Below, piece after piece: positions 9,269 through 17,427 of a stretch of 64,000 nucleotides of DNA (position 1 is its first letter; every line of letters begins with the position of its first letter). Both the position numbers and the translations under genes were made by a program. The stretch comes from Sphingorhabdus pulchriflava (lineage in GTDB: Bacteria; Pseudomonadota; Alphaproteobacteria; Sphingomonadales; Sphingomonadaceae). Location of the stretch: contig NZ_QRGP01000002.1 in NCBI RefSeq assembly GCF_003367235.1, positions 573,501 to 637,500 on the forward strand, given 5' to 3'. Below the pieces are notes generated by a model. It did not search any database and had not been told where the DNA came from. It saw nothing but the letters and a program-made list of their open reading frames with translations.

Positions 9269-9345
9269 CCCTGAGCATGTCGAAGGGCGCTTCTCAGCCT
9301 TACGCTGGTCTTCGAGGCGTGCTTCGACAGGCTCAGCACTACGGT
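9269..9345. repeat. Sphingomonad-type inverted repeat, copy 2
   Basis: Arms CTGAGCATGTCGAAG (9271-9285) and CTTCGACAGGCTCAG (about 9322-9336), followed by CACTACGGT as in copy 1. The spacer is longer than in copy 1 and contains GGTCTTCGAGGCGTG. The two copies flank the amidase and small HTH gene. Confidence 0.85.
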
Positions 9346-9473
9346 TTCATTTTAATGAAGTCGGCGCAACAATCTTGCGCGACATAGCGTCAGCTTTGTC
9401 AACTTCCGCGCCATTCCAAACACCTCGCCATCCACCGCTTGCTTAACGCGTTTCAATTTGCCATCGAAATAGC

Positions 9474-9944
9474 ATGTCGAAAAAAGATTTTGCATTCCGC
9501 TACCCCTTACGTGTCCGCTGGGCAGAGACCGACGCACAGGGTGTTGTCTTCAACGCGCGCTATCTCGATTATGCCGATGTCGCCGTGACCGAATATTGGC
9601 GCGCCTGTGGATTGCGACTGGTGAATCCAGACGAACCTCTCGAGTTCCACGTGAAGAAGGCCACCGTGCTATGGAATGCGCCGATCTTCCCTGATGAGTT
9701 GATAGAAGTGATGTGCCGCACCACCAAGATGGGACGCAGCAGCATCACCAAAATCGTCGAAATCCACGGAGCAACCGAGGATGGTTCCGACGATCTGCGT
9801 GCCGAGGTGGAACTGGTCAGCGTTTTCGTCGATCTGGAAAGCCACCGGCCGATGCCATTCCCCGAATGGATCAAGGATGTGTTCCTGAAGTTCGATGCGA
9901 AGGCGGAAAATGCGCCGTTGCTGGAGGAGGTACCCGCTGAATGA
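9474..9944 (+). CDS. Acyl-CoA thioesterase, 4HBT hotdog fold
   Basis: 156 residues. Near residues 15-31 it has WAETDAQGVVFNARYLDY, the active-site signature of 4-hydroxybenzoyl-CoA thioesterase-like (YbgC/FadM) enzymes, with the catalytic Asp in the D-x-x-G-V-V-x-N/H pattern. It hydrolyses an acyl-CoA, substrate unknown. It begins a three-gene rightward operon: its stop overlaps the next start as ATGA at 9941, so it is translated together with a DsbA-fold isomerase and a crotonase. This context points to acyl-CoA processing in fatty or aromatic acid breakdown. Confidence 0.85.
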   Translation: MSKKDFAFRYPLRVRWAETDAQGVVFNARYLDYADVAVTEYWRACGLRLVNPDEPLEFHVKKATVLWNAPIFPDELIEVMCRTTKMGRSSITKIVEIHGATEDGSDDLRAEVELVSVFVDLESHRPMPFPEWIKDVFLKFDAKAENAPLLEEVPAE

Positions 9945-10558
9945 GCGCGCGCGTCGAGTTTTTCTACGACCTTTCCAGCCCCTGGACTTATCTGGCCTTC
10001 ACCAATTTGTGGCCGATGCTCGAGCGGACCGGTGAACAGGCGGTGCTGCGTCCGATCCTCGTCGGCGGAGTATTCAACGCGGTGAACCAATCAGTCTATG
10101 CCGCGCGCGAGATGACTGACAATCGCAAGCTCAAACATAGCTGGAAGGTTTTGCTCGATTGGGCCGCGCTGGCCAGGGTGGAGATGAACTTCCCGTCCAA
10201 ATGGCATCCAGCCAAGAGTGTGAATGCGATGCGCTTTGCCTGTACGCTGGAAGAGAATCAGGATGCGCTCCGCCGATTTTCAAAGGCTGCGTTCGAAAGC
10301 TATTTTGGCGCTCAGGAAAATCTGGACGACGCAGATGTTTTGGCTTCGGTCGCTGACAGCATTGGCCTTGATGGCGCGGTGCTGAAGGCGGCTGCCCAAA
10401 GCGATGACGTGAAAGCACGTCTGCGCACCAACACCGAAGAGGTGATAGCGCGCGGCGGCTATGGATCGCCCTCGATCTTTGTCGACGGCACCGACATGTA
10501 TTTTGGCAATGATCAGCTGCCCTTGGTTGAGGCGGCGCTTGGGAGAGAGAAGCAATGA
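9941..10558 (+). CDS. DsbA-fold 2-hydroxychromene-2-carboxylate isomerase-like protein
   Basis: 205 residues with the thioredoxin/kappa-GST fold of HCCA isomerases. The N-terminus VEFFYDLSSPWTYLAF carries the S-P-W-x-Y motif that replaces the CxxC of true DsbA and binds glutathione in this family. The C-terminal GGYGSPSIFVDGTDMYFGNDQL holds the conserved cis-proline loop and the F-G-N-D signature. Family members isomerise aromatic degradation intermediates or act as glutathione-dependent isomerases. It overlaps both neighbours by four bases (ATGA). The specific substrate is unknown. Confidence 0.85.
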   Translation: MSARVEFFYDLSSPWTYLAFTNLWPMLERTGEQAVLRPILVGGVFNAVNQSVYAAREMTDNRKLKHSWKVLLDWAALARVEMNFPSKWHPAKSVNAMRFACTLEENQDALRRFSKAAFESYFGAQENLDDADVLASVADSIGLDGAVLKAAAQSDDVKARLRTNTEEVIARGGYGSPSIFVDGTDMYFGNDQLPLVEAALGREKQ

Positions 10559-11358
10559 ACGACCGTATTTCAATCACCATGCTTGAAGACGGCATCGCCG
10601 ACGTCCGCATGACCCGCGTCGACAAGATGAACGCACTCGACGGCGCGCAATGGAATGCGCTGGTTGAGGCGATTGACCAGTTGAAGGTAACCCCCGGCCT
10701 GCGCGTCGTTGTGCTGTCCGGCGAAGGCCGCGCATTTTGTGCCGGTCTTGATCTTGCCAGCCTGCAAAGCGAACGTGATCCGGGTGCTAGCAGTGCGGGT
10801 GGGTCGCTAGCCGATCGCACCAAGGGCATTTCGAACAATGCGCAATATGCTGCTTATGGCTGGCGTGAGTTGCCGGTACCGGTGATTGCGGCTGTGCATG
10901 GCGTTGCCTTTGGCGCGGGCAGCCAGATTATGGCGGGTGCCGACATCCGTATCGTTCATCCCGACACGCGCATTGCGATCATGGAGATGAAATGGGGCCT
11001 CGTCCCCGATGTCGGCGGCATGCCGCTATGGCGCACGCAGGTTGCCGACGATGTGCTGCGTGAAATGATCTACACCAACCGCGAATTCAACGGTGTCGAG
11101 GCCAAGGAAATGGGCTTTGCTACCCATGTCTCCGACGATCCGCACGCCAAGGCGATGGAACTGGCGCGGGTAATCGCAAACAAGAACCCGCACGCCATTC
11201 GCGGTGCCAAGCGCATGTGCAACGCGCTGGCGACATCAAGCGATGCGGTGTTGCTGCAGATGGAAAGCGACGAGCAGTTGAAGGTTATTCGCACGCCTAA
11301 CCAGATGGAAGCCGTGGTGTCTGAAATGCAGAAGCGGAAACCGAATTTCGCGGACTAA
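10555..11358 (+). CDS. Enoyl-CoA hydratase/isomerase (crotonase) family protein
   Basis: 267 residues with the crotonase fold. The oxyanion-hole segments are visible: GEGRAFCAGLDL (about 57-68) and HGVAFGAGSQIMAGADIRI (about 113-131). Crotonases hydrate or isomerise enoyl-CoA esters. The second catalytic glutamate of classical EchA hydratases is not evident at its usual place in the KWGLVPDVGG segment, so isomerase or hydrolase activity is possible. It is the last gene of the 9474-11358 operon. Its stop codon interlocks with that of the convergent thioesterase (shared bases 11355-11358). Confidence 0.85.
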   Translation: MNDRISITMLEDGIADVRMTRVDKMNALDGAQWNALVEAIDQLKVTPGLRVVVLSGEGRAFCAGLDLASLQSERDPGASSAGGSLADRTKGISNNAQYAAYGWRELPVPVIAAVHGVAFGAGSQIMAGADIRIVHPDTRIAIMEMKWGLVPDVGGMPLWRTQVADDVLREMIYTNREFNGVEAKEMGFATHVSDDPHAKAMELARVIANKNPHAIRGAKRMCNALATSSDAVLLQMESDEQLKVIRTPNQMEAVVSEMQKRKPNFAD

Positions 11359-11795
11359 GCTGCAGGTTTCGCCATCATCTCTTCTAACTCCGCGACCACC
11401 TCGGCGCGCAGTGGCTTGGCCTCATTATCGGTACGGCAGACGATCACGCTGTCGCAGGTACCAATGCATTGACCTTTCTGGAACATTGCCTGCACTACAA
11501 CCCAGCTTGAATTACCGATGCGACCGATGCCTGAGCCGATGGTTACTGGCGCAGGAAAGTTACCCTCGCGCAGATAGTTGATTTCGACCGAGGCGACCAT
11601 CGTGCGTTCGTTTTCGGGGCGATCAGACCATGGCCGCGCTTTGCGGTGCAGCTGGACACGGGCATTCTCGAACAACGACGCGAAGGCGACATTGTTGAGG
11701 TGCCCGTTGATGTCCATGTCCTGAAAGCGTGTGTCGCTTTCGAGGATGATGGGGTAAGCGGCCAGGTTCAGCCGCCACCCTTCGGGTTTCGCCAT
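11355..11795 (-). CDS. Acyl-CoA thioesterase, 4HBT hotdog fold
   Basis: 146 residues. The segment TRFQDMDINGHLNNVAFASLFE-like near residues 20-41 matches the D-x-x-G-H-x-N-N motif of hotdog-fold thioesterases, with the Asp and Asn-rich loop at the active site. Its start shares one base with the stop of the upstream acyl-CoA dehydrogenase, so the two form an operon. It probably releases a free acid from an acyl-CoA produced or consumed by the dehydrogenase. It differs from the thioesterase at 9474, so the locus carries two hotdog enzymes on opposite strands. Confidence 0.85.
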   Translation of the reverse strand: MAKPEGWRLNLAAYPIILESDTRFQDMDINGHLNNVAFASLFENARVQLHRKARPWSDRPENERTMVASVEINYLREGNFPAPVTIGSGIGRIGNSSWVVVQAMFQKGQCIGTCDSVIVCRTDNEAKPLRAEVVAELEEMMAKPAA

Positions 11796-12949
11796 TAGAG
11801 CTTGCGTCCGATCAGTTCTTTCATGATCTCGCTGGTGCCACCAAAAATGCGGGTCACGCGTGCGCCGCGGAACTGCTTGGCGATTGGATATTCATTCATA
11901 AAGCCAGCACCGCCGTGCAACTGGAGGCACTTGTCGACGACTTCACCCTGCAGCTCGGTGTGCCACAGCTTAGCCGCCGAAGCTTCTTCCGGAGTCAGTT
12001 CCTTTTTCATGTGGCGGGCGAGCGCCCAGTCGATATGCGCCCAGCCGACTTGCAGCTTGGTCTTGAGGTCTGCCAGTACGAAACGGGTGTTCTGGAAATC
12101 GAGGATCGGTTTGCCAAATGCCTTGCGTTCGCGGACAAACTCGACCGTCTGGTCGAAACTGCGCTGCGCGCCGGTCTGCGCGCCGATCGCAATCGAAAGC
12201 CGTTCCTGCGGCAATTCGCTCATCAGATAGATGAAGCCCATGCCTTCCTGACCGAGGCAGTTGGTGATCGGAACGCGGACATCTTCGAAAAACAGTTCCG
12301 AAGTGTCGGCAGCGTCGAGGCCGACCTTATCGAGATTGCGGCCGCGTTTGAAACCTTCACGATCGGCTTCGACGAGAACGATCGATACGCCCTTATAGGC
12401 GGGGTTCGCATCCGGATCGGTCTTGCAGCATACGAGGATCAGGTCGGCATTCTGGCCATTGGTGATATAGGTCTTGGCACCATTGACGACATAATGATTA
12501 CCGTCTTTCTTCGCCGTGGTGCGCATACCCTGAAGGTCGGAACCCGTTCCGGGTTCGGTCATCGCGATGGCGGTGATCACTTCACCCGAAACCATCTTGG
12601 GAAGCCACTGCTTCTTCTGTTCTTCGGAGCCATATTGGATGATGTAATTTGCAACGATATCGGTTTGGAGCGAGAAACCGGTTGCGACATCGGTGTTATA
12701 ACCGAATTCTTCATTGATGATGGCGTTGTAGCCAAAATCGAGGCCGAGGCCGCCAAATTCTTCGGGGACGGTCGGGCAGAGTAGGCCCAGCTCACCTGCC
12801 TTGGGCCAGACTTCGCGCGGAACGAGGCCTTCGGCGTCCCACTTATCCGCATTGGGCTCGATCTCTTTTGCGACAAACTGGCGGACCGTCGAGCGGAAGG
12901 CTTCATGGTCTTCGTTATAGGCGGTGCGGTGCAATGCATCGAGCGACAT
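11795..12949 (-). CDS. Acyl-CoA dehydrogenase
   Basis: 384 residues with the full three-domain acyl-CoA dehydrogenase layout. The FAD/substrate signature AMTEPGTGSDLQGM lies near 130-143, the middle beta-domain ends in LFFEDVRVP, and the C-terminal helical domain has the LHGGAGF and GGTSEIMKELIGR signatures. It oxidises an acyl-CoA to the 2-enoyl-CoA and passes electrons to ETF. The Y/I-E-G-T glutamate used by medium-chain enzymes is absent (IFGGTSEI), so the catalytic base may be elsewhere, as in isovaleryl- or long-chain enzymes. It heads an operon with a thioesterase; two inverted-repeat motifs lie upstream. Confidence 0.92.
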   Translation of the reverse strand: MSLDALHRTAYNEDHEAFRSTVRQFVAKEIEPNADKWDAEGLVPREVWPKAGELGLLCPTVPEEFGGLGLDFGYNAIINEEFGYNTDVATGFSLQTDIVANYIIQYGSEEQKKQWLPKMVSGEVITAIAMTEPGTGSDLQGMRTTAKKDGNHYVVNGAKTYITNGQNADLILVCCKTDPDANPAYKGVSIVLVEADREGFKRGRNLDKVGLDAADTSELFFEDVRVPITNCLGQEGMGFIYLMSELPQERLSIAIGAQTGAQRSFDQTVEFVRERKAFGKPILDFQNTRFVLADLKTKLQVGWAHIDWALARHMKKELTPEEASAAKLWHTELQGEVVDKCLQLHGGAGFMNEYPIAKQFRGARVTRIFGGTSEIMKELIGRKL

Positions 12950-12993
12950 GGCGTGAGTCTCCTGAGGATGTTCTGGCCGCCAGAAACAGCAAG

Positions 12994-13009
12994 TTTACGC
13001 AAGCGTCAA
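12994..13009. promoter_or_regulatory. Shared 16-bp motif TTTACGCAAGCGTCAA, copy 1
   Basis: Imperfect inverted repeat 45-60 bases upstream of the acyl-CoA dehydrogenase start at 12949. The identical 16 bases occur at 55160-55175, upstream of another leftward acyl-CoA dehydrogenase. Its form resembles MerR-type LiuR operators known for branched-chain acyl-CoA genes; on the minus strand it begins TTGACG, which could serve as a -35 box. Confidence 0.6.
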
Positions 13010-13016
13010 GCGAGAA

Positions 13017-13034
13017 TTTAACTGCATGATTAAA
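13017..13034. promoter_or_regulatory. Shared inverted-repeat operator, copy A
   Basis: TTTAACTGCATGATTAAA, with TTTAA and TTAAA arms eight bases apart, lies upstream of the acyl-CoA dehydrogenase at 12949 and overlaps the stop codon of the MFS gene. The same spacing and similar half-sites occur at 37233-37250 and 57580-57597. Probably a TetR-type operator. Confidence 0.55.
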
Positions 13035-14646
13035 CTGGCTCACCCGCTTCGCGCGCCCGAGCGACCAAGGTGCGCTCTGCTGAGGGAACCATGCGGTAGG
13101 CCGCAATCAGCAATCCGAGCGCGATCGGGGCTACGGCGATAAGCGACAATATGCCAACGCGCAGGTCGCCAACCAGTTTGCCGTCGACCATTGTACCCGC
13201 AAGGTCGGAAATTTGCCCGACCATATAGGGGCCAAAGGACAGGCCAACCAAAGTCGTGCCAAGGAAGAAGGCAGCCGTCGCTGTGCCACGCATACGGGGC
13301 AAAACCAGATCCTGCGTGGTTGCTGCGGCGGCACCCAGCGCGGTAGCACCCAGCATGCCGGCAACAAAATTCATCGTGTAGAACAGCGTCGAATTTTCAG
13401 TGGTATAGCCGATCCAGATCGGGATGATCGGGCCAACCACGCCCAAGATGATCATCAATATCCGGCCTGCGGGATTTCTCATCCGCAACGCATCGGCCAT
13501 CCGGCCGCCGATGATGACGCCCAGGAAACCGCTCAATGCGCCATTGGCGCCCAGGATGAAAGCCAGTTCCGCCTTGGGCAGCTTCAGAACGATTTCGGCA
13601 TAGGGCGCTGACCAGAAGCTCAACGCATAAGCCGCCAGCGAGACAAGGCCATAACCCAGCGTGGTACAGATAAAGGCGGGCGTACCCCAGATCAGCTTGA
13701 ATGTCGCCGGGTCACGCGCGCGCAGCGCCGAGGCCCATGAGAACACCGCATAATAGCCAAAGCCGACCGCCGACCATTGTGGCAAATTGCCGGTCAACTT
13801 GATCATCCACCAGGCAAAAGCGGCAATCGCGCTGCCCGTTGCAATGTTGATCAGGAAAGCGGCGGGGCCGCGCTGCCATGCACCCCAGATTGTGAAAGGC
13901 GGGACGATCATCGACAGATCGCTGACGAAGGCGCGGAAGGGCGTAGGCGAGCTTGCGGTCGCAACGCCATCCATCGCGCCGCGGACCGGCTCGCGCAGAC
14001 TGGCAACCCAAAGTGCAAGCAGCACGCCTGGAATGCCGACCGCCAGAAAGGCTGCTTGCCATCCAACCAGCCCCATCGGGGCATCGACGGGATAGGCATC
14101 GTTCCAAGCCTTGACGATCAGGGCACCAATGAACAGCGAAACGCCGCCGCCCAGATACAGACCCGACGAATAGATGGCGAGCGCGGTGGCGCGTTGGCGC
14201 TTGGGGAAATAATCTGAAATCAGTGAGTACGCAGTGGGGCTCGCGGTTGCTTCACCGACACCGACGCCCATGCGCGCCAGCGTTAGTTCAACCTGATTGC
14301 GTGCAAATCCCGATAAAGCCGTCATCAGCGACCATAGAGCCAGCCCGATCGAGAGCAATTTCACCCGATTCCAATTGTCGGCCAAGCGACCAAGCGGAAT
14401 GCCAAACAGCGCGTAGAAGACCGCAAAGGCGGCCCCGCCCAGAAAGCCCATATCGGAATCGGTCAGGCCCAGATCGGCCTTGATATCAACGGCGAGGATG
14501 CTGACGATCTGCCGGTCGATGAAGTTGAGGATATAGACGATGACAAGGACGGTGAGGACATACCAGCTATAACCCGTCGCTGACTTTCCCTCCTGGGCGC
14601 TGGCGTTTTCGATCGACTCTGCATCGCCTGCTGCGCTCAACGTCAT
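13030..14646 (-). CDS. Spinster-like MFS transporter
   Basis: 538 residues with about twelve hydrophobic helices. The N-terminal NFIDRQIVSILAVDIK and LGRLADNWNR segments are characteristic of Spinster-like major facilitators, with the A-motif-like GxLADxxxR between helices 2 and 3. ATG 14646 follows AGAGGAG closely. The central extension of roughly 90 residues, with an FAWWMIKLTGNLPQW segment, makes it longer than the usual 430 residues. The substrate is unknown; its place upstream of the acyl-CoA dehydrogenase operon on the same strand suggests uptake or export of a catabolic substrate. Confidence 0.88.
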   Translation of the reverse strand: MTLSAAGDAESIENASAQEGKSATGYSWYVLTVLVIVYILNFIDRQIVSILAVDIKADLGLTDSDMGFLGGAAFAVFYALFGIPLGRLADNWNRVKLLSIGLALWSLMTALSGFARNQVELTLARMGVGVGEATASPTAYSLISDYFPKRQRATALAIYSSGLYLGGGVSLFIGALIVKAWNDAYPVDAPMGLVGWQAAFLAVGIPGVLLALWVASLREPVRGAMDGVATASSPTPFRAFVSDLSMIVPPFTIWGAWQRGPAAFLINIATGSAIAAFAWWMIKLTGNLPQWSAVGFGYYAVFSWASALRARDPATFKLIWGTPAFICTTLGYGLVSLAAYALSFWSAPYAEIVLKLPKAELAFILGANGALSGFLGVIIGGRMADALRMRNPAGRILMIILGVVGPIIPIWIGYTTENSTLFYTMNFVAGMLGATALGAAAATTQDLVLPRMRGTATAAFFLGTTLVGLSFGPYMVGQISDLAGTMVDGKLVGDLRVGILSLIAVAPIALGLLIAAYRMVPSAERTLVARAREAGEPV

Positions 14647-14723
14647 TCTCCTCTTGCTTGTCTCTCGGTCGGGCTTTGGGCTAGCAGAGGATTTGCAAAT
14701 CGCAAGCGGGTAAAGGATTTTGC

Positions 14724-15185
14724 ATGGCTGTTTCGGTGTTGATGGTGTGCCTGGGCAATATCTGCCGTTCGCCGCTGGCAGAGGCGGCCTTGCGTTATCA
14801 TGCTAACCGGTTGGGGCTCGACCTCCATGCCGATTCCGCTGGGACTGGCGACTGGCATGTCGGCCATCCACCCGACCCAAGAGCGCAAGAGGTGGCATTG
14901 CGGCTGGGCGGGATCGATATTTCCGGATTACGGGCGCGACAGGTTTCGCACGACGATTTCCATCGCTTCGATCATGTGATTGCAATGGATCATAGCAATT
15001 TCCGCAACCTGACTGATTTGTCGCCGCGGCAGCCAAAAGCGCAGCTGTCGCTTCTGCTCGATCACCTGCCGGGAAACGAAGGCCGGGCCGTTGCCGACCC
15101 GTATTATGGCAATCTTGCAGACTTTGAGGCCTGCTGGCGGGAGGTTGAAGCTGCGACGCGGAGATTGGCAGGGAAGTTGGTCTGA
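14724..15185 (+). CDS. Low molecular weight protein-tyrosine phosphatase
   Basis: 153 residues. The P-loop CLGNICRSP (residues 9-17) carries the nucleophile Cys9 and the phosphate-binding Arg15. The general-acid aspartate is in the C-terminal VADPYYG motif near residue 123. These enzymes remove phosphate from tyrosine, or from arginine in some bacteria. AAAGGA lies eight bases before ATG. No tyrosine kinase or exopolysaccharide gene is adjacent. It is divergent from the MFS gene. Confidence 0.93.
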   Translation: MAVSVLMVCLGNICRSPLAEAALRYHANRLGLDLHADSAGTGDWHVGHPPDPRAQEVALRLGGIDISGLRARQVSHDDFHRFDHVIAMDHSNFRNLTDLSPRQPKAQLSLLLDHLPGNEGRAVADPYYGNLADFEACWREVEAATRRLAGKLV

Positions 15186-15230
15186 TGTGAGTGCGTTCTG
15201 AGACACACCGCTATTCTAGAAGGCTCTAGC

Positions 15231-15461
15231 ATGCGCGACTCTGCTTACTTGATTGAAAAAATATTCCAAGAAATTGAAAAATTGGTACTTCTTTCATATG
15301 AAAGTGAAGAAGAAATGCGTCGTTCGTGCTTTGAAATAATGATAAACGATTATGAGGGTTTTGATATTGTGGAAGTCATTTGCAGGGAGGCTGCGTATAT
15401 TTCGGTATATGAAAATCTTGAGAGCGTATTTCGACAAGAAATAGGGTATTTTCGGCACTAA
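15231..15461 (+). CDS. Hypothetical small AT-rich protein
   Basis: A 76-residue acidic, helix-rich protein that I do not recognise (MRDSAYLIEKIFQEIEKLVL...). The codon use is AT-rich (AAA, GAA, ATA, TAT), unlike its GC-rich neighbours, which suggests recent acquisition. AGAAGG lies about eight bases before the ATG. It is followed by 277 bases of similarly AT-rich DNA. It could be an immunity-like small protein of a defunct module, but no partner is visible. It might also be a chance frame, though its length and start signal favour a gene. Confidence 0.5.
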   Translation: MRDSAYLIEKIFQEIEKLVLLSYESEEEMRRSCFEIMINDYEGFDIVEVICREAAYISVYENLESVFRQEIGYFRH

Positions 15462-15738
15462 TATTTATCAGAATTGGTTGAGTCAGCTGAAAAATACTCG
15501 AAAAGTGAAAATTGGCCAGCGGTGGAAACGACAAGAGCTAAGGCCTTCGGTGAGTATGCACGCAGCATTAAATGTTAGCTTGATGGACTGAAGCCTCGAA
15601 AAAGAAATGGCATGATCTGGAGGGTTTACAGGCTCTTCATGAGCTAGTGCACATTTTGCGTTGTTGTTTTGATGCTTCGCCATAGATTCAACAACTTGGG
15701 CTTACTGGGTTATTCGGCTGTGCAGATATTCGCCGAAT
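15462..15738. other. AT-rich intergenic region
   Basis: 277 bases with no convincing gene. A 66-codon minus-strand frame (15483-15683) has no start signal or recognisable motif. The composition matches the small gene at 15231 and differs from the surrounding chromosome. Confidence 0.5.
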
Positions 15739-16383
15739 ATGGGAAAGGGTTTGTGGGTGCGACTTCAACGCTATCTTCTAGTTATCATCGCGTCATTTTT
15801 TGCGTCAATCGTGTTTCCGGAATCGGCGAACGCCGCATTCCCGTGCACATGGGCACCTGGCGAAGTGCAAGTCGGGGAAGATAACGGGGTTCCGCTTTGT
15901 GAACAACGCGGGCCGACTCAGCCGACTTCGGGAGGCGCTGCAGCCGATGCCCCGCGATTTCCAAGCCCGCTTCGCTTGGTCGATACCTATTTTGCAGTCG
16001 CCTTCCATCCCGGCGCTAACGATCCTTGGGCAATCTGGAAAAATCAGATTTCACTGCAAAATGCAGAGGAGCGCGTTCTTGCGGCCTGCAACGCAGTTAT
16101 GGGCATTGGATGCAAGATCGTCGGGTCAGGTGCAAATTCCTTTGTGGTGCTTGGGTATCAGATGGATCAATCTGCCGGGCCACAATTGGTTGAGCTTGGC
16201 GTTGGCACGAGCCTGAAGAAGGCCAGGCAAAACTTGAAGGAAAAGTGCAAGAGTAGAGGCTACAAATGCAATCCGCTGGATTTTTTCGGAACAACACCAG
16301 AATCCGACAATACGGGAATTGATTTTTCAACTACATATTACCCGACCGAAGCCACCGTGCGCCGCCGCTCACAGGTGAAGTGA
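15739..16383 (+). CDS. Exported protein with DUF4189-like domain
   Basis: 214 residues. The N-terminus has a signal peptide (RLQRYLLVIIASFFASIVF, cleavage after ANA near residue 32). The mature part contains a segment about 80-140 (YFAVAFHPGANDPWAIW, then a Cys-containing AACNAVMGIGCKIV stretch) that resembles DUF4189 domains, which are small disulfide-containing secreted modules. A following Lys/Cys-rich helix (KKARQNLKEKCKSRGYKC) ends the fold. Function unknown. It lies at the end of an AT-rich patch and has no operon partner. Confidence 0.6.
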   Translation: MGKGLWVRLQRYLLVIIASFFASIVFPESANAAFPCTWAPGEVQVGEDNGVPLCEQRGPTQPTSGGAAADAPRFPSPLRLVDTYFAVAFHPGANDPWAIWKNQISLQNAEERVLAACNAVMGIGCKIVGSGANSFVVLGYQMDQSAGPQLVELGVGTSLKKARQNLKEKCKSRGYKCNPLDFFGTTPESDNTGIDFSTTYYPTEATVRRRSQVK

Positions 16384-16712
16384 TCGTTGCACTGCCCATT
16401 GCGGATTGTGGAATAGCGGCGGCCACTAGTTTTGGTGACAATTTGGATTATCGCCGATCAATTGTCTGAACACTACACGCAGGTAGTGACCTATCTGCGA
16501 TAAGATGAAGCTGCGGACAGCCGGTTTGTATAGCGATGGATTGATGCGGTCGCGGACCAATTGGGCTGGTATTGGTACCGAATTAGGGAGGTGTTCATGC
16601 AACACATAATTCCAAGTCAGAGCTACCATCCTCGATAGTATCCCGTTGTTGTTTATGGCATTCGGATCCTAAAGCTACCTTGGCACAAGGCGTGCGGCGA
16701 AAGGATTTTTGT
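16384..16712. other. Intergenic region without recognisable gene
   Basis: 329 bases between the DUF4189-like gene and the PepSY gene. A 67-codon minus-strand frame (16426-16629) gives an unremarkable sequence with no start signal. AAAGGA at 16700-16705 is the ribosome-binding site of the next gene. Otherwise nothing seen. Confidence 0.5.
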
Positions 16713-17267
16713 GTGAACAAATCGAAACTTCGGAACCTTTTGGTGAAACTCCACCTCTATGGAGCTGCTTTGCTTGCGCCGTTTTTCCTCTTGGTTGCAA
16801 TCACGGGCGGACTGAAAATGGCCGGCGTCGAAGGTGGTACCCAGGAAACGCCTTTGACCGTCCCTGCCGGAACCAGTTTTGATGCCAAAAGTCCGCAATT
16901 CGAAGACGATGTCCGCACTTTCCTGAAAGCGCAGAAAGTGAATGTCGATTTTGAATATATCCGGGCACGGGGAAACAGCTTCACGACGCGTCCAACATCG
17001 CGCCCTCACGTCGCTTTTGAAGAAAAGGACGGCCAGCTTACGGCCAAATATGTCGAGCCTGATACGATCAACGCTTTGATGGAAATCCATAAAGGCCATG
17101 GTCCGCGCATCTACAAGACACTGGGATGGGTTGCAGGTTTGACCCTGTTTTTCGTTGTGCTTGGTGGCCTTTTCATCGGCCTGCTGAGCCCTGCATATCG
17201 CAAACCGACGATTATAAGTTCGCTGTTCGGCAGTTTGGTATTTGTGTGGGCAGCATTTTTTGCTTGA
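16713..17267 (+). CDS. PepSY-associated membrane protein
   Basis: 184 residues from GTG 16713, chosen because AAAGGA ends seven bases upstream; an upstream TTG at 16680 is less likely. One transmembrane helix near residues 12-32 (LHLYGAALLAPFFLLVAITG) follows a Lys-rich N-terminus. A periplasmic part of about 100 residues follows, then one or two helices near 142-184. The pattern of a helix ending in ITG, a periplasmic PepSY-like segment, and IHKGHG-x-x-x-Y-K before the last helices is typical of PepSY-TM proteins. It is shorter than the usual 370 residues or more. Function unknown. Confidence 0.65.
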   Translation: MNKSKLRNLLVKLHLYGAALLAPFFLLVAITGGLKMAGVEGGTQETPLTVPAGTSFDAKSPQFEDDVRTFLKAQKVNVDFEYIRARGNSFTTRPTSRPHVAFEEKDGQLTAKYVEPDTINALMEIHKGHGPRIYKTLGWVAGLTLFFVVLGGLFIGLLSPAYRKPTIISSLFGSLVFVWAAFFA

Positions 17268-17427
17268 AGCTTTTGTCACTCGCGGGGATGCGGCTCACCG
17301 CCGGTCTCCTTGGCGGATACTGCAAACAGGCCAGCCCGAGTCCGGTTTCACTTGAAATTGGAACGATTTCATCCAATATTACGAGCTTAGGCGGCTATGG
17401 TGCCGCCCTTTTGAGGAGACGTTTGAA

